DNA of 64,000 nt from Candidatus Gorgonimonas eunicellae (GTDB lineage: Bacteria > Pseudomonadota > Gammaproteobacteria > Pseudomonadales > Endozoicomonadaceae). Below are positions 9,009 through 17,502 of this stretch, piece after piece (position 1 is the stretch's first letter; each line of letters opens with the position of its first letter). The notes under the pieces are model-generated. The model did no database searches. It was not told the DNA's origin and saw only the letters and a program-made list of their open reading frames with translations. Made by a program: the position numbers and the translations under genes. The stretch lies in assembly GCA_929200395.1 (NCBI GenBank), contig CAKMZJ010000001.1, forward strand, positions 50,821-114,820. Direction: 5' to 3'.

Positions 9009-11048
9009 ATGGATCTGGTATTTCTACGGAGTATAAAAAATCTAATGTTACTAAATTTAATAGCAAATTTTATATTAAGAGCATATACCTTATATTTATG
9101 CATCCTCTGCTCTAGTGCTTTTAGTTTAACACTAGGCAATTTAACACTATATTCGTCATTAAATCAGCCTCTTCAAGCTAGCATTGAAATACTCAATGCC
9201 AATAATCTTGCTGCCAATGAGATATTACCAAATTTAGCATCTGCAGATGATTTTAAATTAGCTAATTTAGAACGGCCAAATTTTTTATCTGACATCAAGT
9301 GCGAGATAATAGAGAATAATAAAAATAATAAAGTTATTTTTATCTCAACAGCTAATCCTATTCAGCATCCTAGCATAGAATTATTAATAGAGATACACTG
9401 GCCGGAAGGTAGAATGCTAAAGGAGTATTCTCTTTTATTAACACCTTACCATACAATGCCAGCTACTAGCATAACCAAAGAAAGCCCTGCTCATAAAAAA
9501 GTTATACAACCGCCGTTAAAAACACAAAAAACAAAGGCAACCAAGTTTGCTTTTTACCGCACAAAAAAAGGCGATACTTTATGGTCTATAGCTAGCATGG
9601 TAGCAGAAAAACGAGGAATCAGTGTACAGCAATCTATGGACTTGATTTTTAACAGTAATCCTAGTGCATTTGTTGATGGTGATAAAACTAAATTACAAGT
9701 AGATTATAAATTAAACTTACCAGATATTAATAACAATATAAATGATAATCTAAAACCTAAGATCCCTAAAACTACTAAAACATCTGCAACTCTTAGTAAA
9801 CCAAAATCTTCTAGTATAGATATTAAAAATAATAACCAAACAAGCAAAAAGGAGTTAGCCCCTCAACAAAATATGGAGATAACAACAAGCAATGCAACTA
9901 CAGACACAACAGCAGATGCATCCGTAACTGATAATATCTCAGTAAACGCTACTAATACCAGTAAAAATGCTGAATTAACAGCCACTAATTCAGTAGCACA
10001 GAAACCAACCACAAAAAGAGATCAATTAAATAAAAGCATTATAGATGACACACCTACAAATTATGAAGTTACGCAAGAAGCTAGCTTAATTAATACTGAA
10101 CAACAAAAAAATCTAGATTCTGATGAAGAAACTACTCAGCAGAACAAAGCAACTATAAAAGAAAAATTTGCAGCAAAAAAAATAGTTTCTCCTGTAATTA
10201 AGGATGATTCTTTTCTAAATATTTATATCCTTGTTATTATTATTTTATTAATTTGTGGTCTTGGATTTGTATTGTATCGTAAACAAAAAATATTTAAAAA
10301 CAAAAAAACACAAGAATCAGATGAAAGCAATGATGAAATAATCGATGATTATTCACAGGTCGAACCTAAAAATAGTAGTACTAAAGAAGCGCAAGATAGA
10401 AATGATATTACCCTTAACTTAACCCCTATAGAGAGAGCTGAAGAGTTTATCGCCAAAGATGAACCACATAAAGCTATACTTATATTAAATCAAGCCCTGT
10501 CAATAAACCCTGAAGACCCCGATCTAAACTTTAAATTAACAGAGTTGTACTGCAATATCAAAGACAAAGATAATGCTAGAAAAATGATGGCGAACAGCTT
10601 GCAGTTAAACAACAGCGACTTAAACACAAAGTTAGAAGCGTTAAAAGAGCTATTTCCGAATCTATTTATTCAAAAAGCAATTGAAGACGAGGATAGCTGG
10701 GGTATAGATAATATAGATTCTAATATAGATGATATGTCAAATGAAGAACAAGAGATGATATCCGATATATCTAGGTCGTCAGAAACAACAGACGACTTAT
10801 CATTTTTAGAAGATTCTGAATTATCAGCAGAATCTACAGTAGATGAAATATTTAAAGATCCTGATACAAACAGTGAGTCTCCTAAACACGATAACTTTAA
10901 ACCGCAAAATAGTAAACTAGATTTAGCTAAAGGCTACATCGATATAGGAGATAACGATGAAGCTATAAAACTTCTAAACGAGATCATAACTTCTGGAACA
11001 GAAAACGAACAACAAGAAGCACAACAGTTATTAAAAAACCTAGAATAA
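9009..11048 (+). CDS. fimV: FimV/HubP-type polar landmark protein with LysM domain
   Basis: A 679-residue inner-membrane protein with the FimV layout. After a hydrophobic leader (about residues 11-40) comes the FimV N-terminal region (LTLGNLTLYSSLNQPLQAS). A LysM-like peptidoglycan-binding domain spans about residues 183-240 (TKKGDTLWSIA). An acidic, Asn/Thr-rich linker leads to one transmembrane helix at about 402-423. The cytoplasmic part has TPR-like repeats (about 470-545) and the conserved C-terminal domain (LAKGYIDIGDNDEAIKLLNEI). FimV proteins organise the cell pole and type IV pili in Pseudomonas and relatives. At 679 residues it is shorter than many homologues. The start could lie at Met13 instead, as the leader is unusually long. 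Confidence 0.9.
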   Translation: MDLVFLRSIKNLMLLNLIANFILRAYTLYLCILCSSAFSLTLGNLTLYSSLNQPLQASIEILNANNLAANEILPNLASADDFKLANLERPNFLSDIKCEIIENNKNNKVIFISTANPIQHPSIELLIEIHWPEGRMLKEYSLLLTPYHTMPATSITKESPAHKKVIQPPLKTQKTKATKFAFYRTKKGDTLWSIASMVAEKRGISVQQSMDLIFNSNPSAFVDGDKTKLQVDYKLNLPDINNNINDNLKPKIPKTTKTSATLSKPKSSSIDIKNNNQTSKKELAPQQNMEITTSNATTDTTADASVTDNISVNATNTSKNAELTATNSVAQKPTTKRDQLNKSIIDDTPTNYEVTQEASLINTEQQKNLDSDEETTQQNKATIKEKFAAKKIVSPVIKDDSFLNIYILVIIILLICGLGFVLYRKQKIFKNKKTQESDESNDEIIDDYSQVEPKNSSTKEAQDRNDITLNLTPIERAEEFIAKDEPHKAILILNQALSINPEDPDLNFKLTELYCNIKDKDNARKMMANSLQLNNSDLNTKLEALKELFPNLFIQKAIEDEDSWGIDNIDSNIDDMSNEEQEMISDISRSSETTDDLSFLEDSELSAESTVDEIFKDPDTNSESPKHDNFKPQNSKLDLAKGYIDIGDNDEAIKLLNEIITSGTENEQQEAQQLLKNLE

Positions 11049-11435
11049 AACAACCCTAATTAAATGTATTAAAGTTTTTAGCAAGGTAGTTTACAGCATA
11101 AATATATAAAGTAGACGCCTTGTTTAATAAGCTAAAAGCCATTTACTGAAAAGACGTATCTTCAAATAACCAGAGCATAAAACAATTATTTAAATTTTTT
11201 ATTCCCTATCTTTTAACTCTAACTTTTCTATAAACAACGCTCTACTTTTTAAGATTTAGCTATAACATTAATAACTCTTACAAAAGCACATGAAGTTTGC
11301 ATATTATAGAAATATTACCTCATAAAGCTTTTTGAGACATTACATTTAGCAAATATTTACTATAATAAAGATAATACAATCAAATATTTAATATTTATTG
11401 CTTTTGATAAATCCTATTTACAGATAAATACATAT
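11049..11435. other. Intergenic region with a repeat fragment
   Basis: 387 bases between fimV and the RING gene. The only structure found is the family B repeat copy at 11108-11165. The 80 bases before the RING gene are nearly pure A+T, consistent with a promoter, but no hexamers are convincing. Confidence 0.5.
11108..11165. repeat. Short dispersed repeat, family B, copy 3 (inverted)
   Basis: About 58 bases that match the reverse complement of 14958-15012. The shared core is CCTTGTTTAATAAGC, flanked by AAAGTAGA on one side and GAAAAGA on the other. The two copies bracket the RING/membrane-protein gene pair in opposite orientation. Confidence 0.55.
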
Positions 11436-12785
11436 ATGATACCAGATACCCCAGATCCAGGCATACTTGATAACAATAATATAGAATATAGCTATATAAT
11501 AGAGCATCAGCAAGATGCTACATGTGATTTAGTAAAAACATCGAACATAAATAGCTTTAATATTATAAATCATAACATGGAATTAGATAACAAAATTAAA
11601 TTTAATAATAATAAATGCTCTATATGCTTAGATACTATTAATGGACAAGATGATATTTATATTTTAGACTGTTATCATTTCTTTCATAATAAATGCACTC
11701 TCGACTATAGAAAGGTAAATGACTCTTGTCCTACTTGTAGATTAAAATATAAAAACTTTGTTTATTATAATTCTTTAAAAGATCTTTTTTATAGTTCTAT
11801 ATTACGATGTAAAAATAAAAACTGCTTTTATATAATTACATTAGAACAAGCAGAAAAATTAAATAAAATAGCTGATAATATAAACCCTGGAATACATTCA
11901 ATTAGTAAAAAAAGTATTGCTAAAATAAAAAAAATTATAATAGAAGATATTAAAAACACTTTTACATATGAAGATAGCTTTACAGAAAATATCCCTTCTC
12001 TGCAAAATTTTATTAAAAAATTTAAAATTTCCCTAAAAAATGAAACATCTAACAAGTTAAATGCTTTTTTTCATGATTATTCTAAACACTATTACTGTCC
12101 ATATCCTTTATGTCATTTCTATAATCAAGAGGCTGTAGGTTTTTTAAAAAACAATCATAAAATGATTATTCCTATAATCAAGAAGATATTTATTAGTAAT
12201 CTAAATGGAAGGGAGTCAATTACTGAATGTAACTTTAATAAGTCAAGTGATAGTATTATAGCCATAGTAAACAACAATACTTTTACATATATAAATAAAA
12301 ATGACTGCATAGATGGCAATAATTTATTTTTACATATAATAAAAAATTGTATTGCAGATAGCTTGCTGTTAAAGTTAAAAATAGAAAATTCAACATTATT
12401 TAATAATAGCAAAAATTGTTATATAAAAAATTGGGATACAGATGCAAATAAAATGAATATAGTAAATAATGGTATTGACGTATCCATTCCTATCAATTCT
12501 TTTATTGACTATGAAAGCAATAAATTAGACAATCACAAATTTAAAACCTATATAATTGATGCTCAGATAGATTACTTAACTTTATATACCCCATTACAAA
12601 ATACAGCAACAACCAATAATCTCCCCTCAGCCCCAACTCAAGAAACTATAAATTTTCATCCGTTATGCACCCTCACAATTACAAAAGAAAGAGGTTGCGT
12701 GACACTGTCTTATAGAATAATCGCACCATTTACAGAAACACAACTATCATGGAATTTTAGCTTGAATTTTAATACACCTAATTAA
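11436..12785 (+). CDS. RING-H2 zinc-finger protein, putative E3 ubiquitin ligase effector
   Basis: A 449-residue soluble protein with a eukaryote-like RING-H2 finger at residues 61-101. The zinc ligands are Cys61, Cys64, Cys79, His81, His84, Cys87, Cys98 and Cys101, spaced C-x2-C-x14-C-x-H-x2-H-x2-C-x10-C-x2-C. RING-H2 domains recruit E2 enzymes, and bacteria have no ubiquitin, so a host-directed E3 ligase is the natural reading. Two further Cys pairs, RCKNKNC (125-130) and YYCPYPLC (221-226), recall the segments that follow RING1 in RBR ligases, but no catalytic RING2 cysteine can be assigned. The rest is Asn/Lys/Ile-rich and unrecognised. A membrane-protein gene follows after 32 bases. Confidence 0.85.
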   Translation: MIPDTPDPGILDNNNIEYSYIIEHQQDATCDLVKTSNINSFNIINHNMELDNKIKFNNNKCSICLDTINGQDDIYILDCYHFFHNKCTLDYRKVNDSCPTCRLKYKNFVYYNSLKDLFYSSILRCKNKNCFYIITLEQAEKLNKIADNINPGIHSISKKSIAKIKKIIIEDIKNTFTYEDSFTENIPSLQNFIKKFKISLKNETSNKLNAFFHDYSKHYYCPYPLCHFYNQEAVGFLKNNHKMIIPIIKKIFISNLNGRESITECNFNKSSDSIIAIVNNNTFTYINKNDCIDGNNLFLHIIKNCIADSLLLKLKIENSTLFNNSKNCYIKNWDTDANKMNIVNNGIDVSIPINSFIDYESNKLDNHKFKTYIIDAQIDYLTLYTPLQNTATTNNLPSAPTQETINFHPLCTLTITKERGCVTLSYRIIAPFTETQLSWNFSLNFNTPN

Positions 12786-12817
12786 TTATTAGTTTCTAAT
12801 CTAGATAGATTTATCAA

Positions 12818-14932
12818 ATGAACATAATAAGAGTTTTATTATTAAGTTTAATATCGTTAATATCTTATGAACTGCACTCAATGATAGCGGTAGAAGAATA
12901 TAATACATACACTAAAGAATACTTAAATAGTACTAACCAAAAAACAGAACAAAATGAAGATTTAATATATTTACAAAATGCTATAACACAACTAATAACA
13001 CTAGAAAAAAATAATCAAGAAATTACTAATCAACAAAACCTAAAAAAAACATATAGTTCCTCTACTATCACTATAATTAATAAAGAACAAGAGCATGAAA
13101 TAGAAGCAAATAATGATGAAATTAATGCACAAGATACTACTCTCCAAGATGTTAGCATGCTAGACTTAACAATTGATGAACCTAACAATCAAAGCTATAT
13201 TATAAATAAAACTAATATTACAGAAAATGACAATCAAGAATTTAATATACAAGAAGTTAGTGTTCAAAAAAATAGCTCCCAAACATATAGCAGTCAAGAT
13301 ACAAATATAAAAGAGTTAGATATCAATAAAAATAGCATTGAAGATCATGACAATAATGAAAAATTTTATTTACAAAAAAAAGATAGTATAGAATATACTT
13401 CTTTGCAAATTAATAAAATCAACCTCTATAAGCAGATATATCCAGAAATAGGTTTTCTATTTTCTAATGACAAACAATTAACATTATTTAAAGAAAATAT
13501 TCTAGAAGAAATGATTATATTTATTTTACTGAATCAAGAAGCATCTAGTAAAAACATTGCTCACATAAATACACATCATTACATAATTAAAACAGTTGCA
13601 CTTATTATAGCAGTATTTAATAGCGTTGGGATTTTAGCGATAGGCAATAACGATAAAATAAATGCTGGAATAATTCTTTCAACTCAATATTTAACCCCAT
13701 TATACATAAGTTTAATGTACGAAATAATCAACGATATATCATATAAAAGTAAAAACGGCTATAAATATATTATAAAAAAAACAGTTAAAAATAAAAAACA
13801 ATCTTTCATAATGTTTATTAAATTAGCTATTAGTATTTACTTAGCATACTTAACGTCTACTATTGATATTAGATTATCTGGAGATGGTTATATATGGATG
13901 ACGTCACATTTTACAAATAACAAGAAACATTTAAATATTGCTTATTATCTAGGTTATTTTAACAAGCTAATATTATCTATGGCTATATATAGTACTATTT
14001 TTTTCTGGATAATTGAAGATATTATGTATAAAACAAGTATTGGCTATTTATTGGGTATAGCTCCTCCACCCACAAAAGATAAGAATATTTTTATAAACCA
14101 AAAACATATTAAGCGTCTTACATACATAATAGATCCTGAAAACAGACAGATTTCTAGTCAAAGAGTATCTAATTACCTTAAAAAACATAATATTAATAAT
14201 GCTTTTAGTATTGCAGGAATGCAAAATATAATAATTAATAATTATTCTAATGATAAAAGATACAACTTACTACTAAACATCTTTTCCCTTATATTTACAG
14301 GAGCTATATCAATATTTTGTAGCTTATCTTTTAAACAAGTTTTTTCTTCAAAAATAATGTTAAATAATTTTATACTAGTTACAGGAAATAATGTTAATGA
14401 AACATTACATTTTACACTAAAAAATGGTACAACATTTATATGCAAAAACATAGAAGATTGTGTTAAAGGTATTGATTTTAATAATATACACGTAAGTAAA
14501 AATCAGACAAAAGCTATTTTAGATCTAGAACAAGAAGCTGCAGTTGCGAGCATTTTAAGTGGTATATCTATATCTAATAGTGCTGCTATTTTTGCAATCT
14601 ATTTAACTTCTATTATTTTTAAAATATCGAACGATTCCTTATTAAAAAAAGCCATTAAAAATATTTACTTCAGAAAAAGTAATATTATGCCATATTTACT
14701 TTGTTGTTCTATATTACCTTCTTTGTGTTTTTATAGCATACACGTTGCATCATCTTATCCTATAATAGAAAAAAATAACTTATTATTAAAAAACATAGGA
14801 AAAAAAACAATATTGTCTGCAACGCAATCTATCACAATTACGCTAATATGTATTCATATATTAGCTAGTAGATATATTCCCATTCTTGCCGACGTACCAA
14901 GACTCATAAAATACTTAGTATGCAAAAAGTAA
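12818..14932 (+). CDS. Multi-pass membrane protein with Asn/Gln-rich extracytoplasmic-type region
   Basis: A 704-residue protein that I do not recognise. A hydrophobic leader (about residues 4-22) is followed by roughly 220 residues rich in Asn, Gln, Glu and Thr. This part has loose repeats of the type (N/S)xQ(D/E)xxI. Then come about eight hydrophobic helices (for example IIKTVALIIAVFNSVGILAI, FIMFIKLAISIYLAYL and ILSATQSITITLICIHILA). It starts 32 bases after the RING gene with no terminator between, so the two are probably one transcript. The composition matches its effector-like neighbours rather than the core genes. It could be a host-membrane effector or a bacterial inner-membrane protein. 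Confidence 0.75.
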   Translation: MNIIRVLLLSLISLISYELHSMIAVEEYNTYTKEYLNSTNQKTEQNEDLIYLQNAITQLITLEKNNQEITNQQNLKKTYSSSTITIINKEQEHEIEANNDEINAQDTTLQDVSMLDLTIDEPNNQSYIINKTNITENDNQEFNIQEVSVQKNSSQTYSSQDTNIKELDINKNSIEDHDNNEKFYLQKKDSIEYTSLQINKINLYKQIYPEIGFLFSNDKQLTLFKENILEEMIIFILLNQEASSKNIAHINTHHYIIKTVALIIAVFNSVGILAIGNNDKINAGIILSTQYLTPLYISLMYEIINDISYKSKNGYKYIIKKTVKNKKQSFIMFIKLAISIYLAYLTSTIDIRLSGDGYIWMTSHFTNNKKHLNIAYYLGYFNKLILSMAIYSTIFFWIIEDIMYKTSIGYLLGIAPPPTKDKNIFINQKHIKRLTYIIDPENRQISSQRVSNYLKKHNINNAFSIAGMQNIIINNYSNDKRYNLLLNIFSLIFTGAISIFCSLSFKQVFSSKIMLNNFILVTGNNVNETLHFTLKNGTTFICKNIEDCVKGIDFNNIHVSKNQTKAILDLEQEAAVASILSGISISNSAAIFAIYLTSIIFKISNDSLLKKAIKNIYFRKSNIMPYLLCCSILPSLCFYSIHVASSYPIIEKNNLLLKNIGKKTILSATQSITITLICIHILASRYIPILADVPRLIKYLVCKK

Positions 14933-14951
14933 TTACATAGTATTATTTTAT

Positions 14952-15012
14952 ACTGGCAGATTCATCTTTTCGGTAAGTAATTTTTGGCTTATTAAACAAG
15001 GAATCTACTTTG
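14952..15012. repeat. Short dispersed repeat, family B, copy 2
   Basis: It fills most of the 87 bases between the converging membrane-protein gene and NEL gene. The core AAGTAATTTTTGGCTTATTA matches the copy near 4735, and its reverse complement matches 11108-11165. Confidence 0.55.
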
Positions 15013-15019
15013 ACTATTT

Positions 15020-16990
15020 TTAAAAAGTAGTTTCAATTTTATAAATTTCAGATAGCTCAATAGGGATTTTAGTACAAGGATCAGTGCCGTTTTTTACATA
15101 CCATTTCTTTAACTCATCATAACTATAAAAATTGCCAGCATATTTTACAGGATCGTTACAATTAATTTTTCTACTAATAATACATTCATGTTTTTGCTGT
15201 TGGTTAATAGTTTTTATTGGTAACTCGGTATATTTTTTATTTTTGATACGCTGAAATCGTTGGTGTTGTTTCCAAGGTTCCCATTCTGCTAAGCGTTGCT
15301 TAAACCCACTTGTTACTTTTTCTCCGATTATTGTTTCTGCTTGCTTAATCTCTCTATTGCTTAAGCTAGCTATACCAGTATAGTTTGCGTCTTCAGTTGT
15401 TATAGGTAAATGAAATATAGGTATAAGTTGTATTAATAAAGCTAAAAAGAATTCAATTTCTTCTGAAGACTTTTTACGCTTTGCTATTTCAACCGCATAA
15501 AGCTCAATATCTTCCATATAAAAATAATACTTTGCTGCAATTTGCAATTTTTTTCCTGTAAAATCATCAATGCGAGATGCTTTTTCAGCATTAACTATAT
15601 ATTTTAAAATTTGCAACTTAGATAAATATAATGTAGTTCTATCTACACAGTTGCTATTCGCCTCAGAGAATTGAGCTAAAGCCCTTTCTTTTAATTCGAG
15701 ATCATCATCTGTTAACATTTCTAAAATATTCATAAGTTGCTTAGCTAAAATACAAGCAGTTTTTTTATTTTTGTTGTAACTAGCAGAAGTTTTCAGATTA
15801 TTTAAAAATAGGTAAACATCTTGTTTTTGCAAATCATTTAGCGTAACAATAACAGGTTTTTGATTATTTTCAGATTTTTTATACCAAAAATTAATAGCCT
15901 TTTCTAAATAATCTAATTCTATCTTTTTTGGAGTAGCATCAATAAAAACTGCTCTACCATTAGCTAGTCGATTATATCTATCAATGTGTTCTGCTGAAAT
16001 ACTAGTTTCTTCCAAAGTTATATTAATGGGAGAAGCGTCTTCTAGCTCAGGTAAATTTCTAATCCATTCTTCAGGAATTTCATATAACTCAGGACAGTAA
16101 ACAATTTTTATTTCACCGCCTACTATAATATCATTAGGAAAAATCTTAAAATTATTACAATTATGTATATCTAATTTGCCACCAACTTTTATTCCAGAAG
16201 ATAAAGCAGTAATTTTCGAGCAATTACTAATACATAAATCACCTTTTATACTAACATCTTTAACTTGATTAACTATATGTTGATCTACCCTCGCGAGGTC
16301 TACACTATGCAGATTTTTAGGTATTTCTTGAAATGTTATATTTTCACAATCATCTATATAAAATAATGCTTTATCTTTAATTTTAATATTTAACGGCATT
16401 AATTCAGTTGGTTTAATATCCATTATCAATATACTGCCTACAGAAAAGTCTTGTGGAAACGTTAATAATTTTGGGCATTTACGAATAGCTAAACTATCTG
16501 TTACGATTGAATCATCAGATATTTTTGTTAATTCTGGCATATCAAAAAGATCTAAAATTCCTGTATTTATTACTCCTATGTCATCAATGTTACATGCAGA
16601 AAACCTACTGATTTCAGATATGATTTTTAATGGTAGTTTTAGTTTATCATGATAGTTAGAGATCTTTATTCTACTAGCTTGAATAATATTAGGTAACTGA
16701 ATATTACCATTTATAAACTCCAAAGAACCTTCAACTTTTATAGGATAATTAGGAAGACTATTAGCTTGAATTCTTTCTTCAAATTCAGTTACAGACATTA
16801 TTGCTGTAAAATAGCTTTTTGGCACAGCAGATATTCTTGTCGTTCTCTTGGGAAAGCTAATATCAGTTAATGAAAGAATTAAATCTGCAGGTGTAGGTAA
16901 ACAGCAATCTGTTGAAACTGCTGTTACCTCGTTGCGTTCAGCATTATCTGATGCTAATATTAGATTATTGTTTTCAATTATTGGTTTCAT
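15020..16990 (-). CDS. IpaH/SspH-type NEL E3 ubiquitin ligase with a C-terminal U-box-like domain
   Basis: A 656-residue protein with three parts. Residues about 85-310 form divergent leucine-rich-type repeats (for example KLDIHNCNNFKIFPNDI). Residues about 350-582 are a NEL domain, the catalytic E3 fold of Shigella IpaH and Salmonella SspH. The catalytic site NCVDR places Cys448 and Asp450 as in the CxD motif. The later segments EIEFFLALLIQL, YTGIASLSNREIKQAETII and EWEPWKQH match the family order. Residues about 601-650 resemble a U-box: INCNDPVKYAGNFYSY, then LKKWYV and NGTDPCTKIPIE. NEL enzymes are T3SS effectors that ubiquitinate host proteins. A NEL plus U-box fusion is not an arrangement I know. 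The start gives a Ser/Asn/Thr-rich N-terminus suited to secretion. Confidence 0.92.
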   Translation of the reverse strand: MKPIIENNNLILASDNAERNEVTAVSTDCCLPTPADLILSLTDISFPKRTTRISAVPKSYFTAIMSVTEFEERIQANSLPNYPIKVEGSLEFINGNIQLPNIIQASRIKISNYHDKLKLPLKIISEISRFSACNIDDIGVINTGILDLFDMPELTKISDDSIVTDSLAIRKCPKLLTFPQDFSVGSILIMDIKPTELMPLNIKIKDKALFYIDDCENITFQEIPKNLHSVDLARVDQHIVNQVKDVSIKGDLCISNCSKITALSSGIKVGGKLDIHNCNNFKIFPNDIIVGGEIKIVYCPELYEIPEEWIRNLPELEDASPINITLEETSISAEHIDRYNRLANGRAVFIDATPKKIELDYLEKAINFWYKKSENNQKPVIVTLNDLQKQDVYLFLNNLKTSASYNKNKKTACILAKQLMNILEMLTDDDLELKERALAQFSEANSNCVDRTTLYLSKLQILKYIVNAEKASRIDDFTGKKLQIAAKYYFYMEDIELYAVEIAKRKKSSEEIEFFLALLIQLIPIFHLPITTEDANYTGIASLSNREIKQAETIIGEKVTSGFKQRLAEWEPWKQHQRFQRIKNKKYTELPIKTINQQQKHECIISRKINCNDPVKYAGNFYSYDELKKWYVKNGTDPCTKIPIELSEIYKIETTF

Positions 16991-17502
16991 TGTTAATTTT
17001 TTTTTATCTTTTTTAAATAGTACAAATAATAAATAAATAAAATCTATTTAATAGGTAATGTTAAACCATTTTATATGATTTACTCAATACAAATATTTTT
17101 TCCATCAAGTAAATCACCTATTTAGCGTTATGCCACAATGTATCTTGACTTGATGAGTTTTTCTGTTGCTATAATAGATCAATCAGTCATCTAAATCTTG
17201 CTGTAAAACCGCTAGTTTTTCATATGTTTTCTTTATAAAAGATATTAGATATAATTGTTGTAAAATAGTTCTATGAAAATATTTATAAATACTATTAGTT
17301 TGTACTAATCTAACTCTAGTTTTTGTATATTCTATTTAATTAATAACTAAATATACACGTGGCAATTGGAAATAATGGTTGTCAACAAGTAATTATAAGT
17401 TTTTAGCTAAGGCAGTGTTTCCTAGGTTTAGTATCTACTAAACTTAGGAATATTAACGCAGGATAAAGTTATAGGAACATTTATTGAAAGAGAGTTTTGT
17501 TA
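16991..17502. other. Intergenic region with hairpin and repeat element
   Basis: 512 bases between the NEL and F-box genes. CATCAAGT (17103-17110) and ACTTGATG (17148-17155) form a perfect 8-bp inverted repeat with a 37-nt loop, followed on the plus strand by GAGTTTTTC. A truncated family A element starts at 17352. Bases 17325-17350 also match 19472-19497 downstream of the Tim44 gene. Confidence 0.5.
17352..17482 (+). repeat. MITE-like element, family A, 3'-truncated copy
   Basis: It begins TATACACGTGGCAATTGG, the family terminal repeat, and continues through AATTATAAGTTTTTAGC and AAGGCAGTGTTTC to GGATAAAG. It matches the first half of the full copy at 38300-38568. The right terminal repeat is missing. 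It lies just past the stop codon of the F-box gene. Confidence 0.75.

Noticed and set aside
8888..9139. Minus-strand frame of 83 codons overlapping the start of fimV
   Set aside because: It lies opposite the fimV leader and LysM-family N-terminus, has no ribosome site or known motif, and the fimV frame explains the region.
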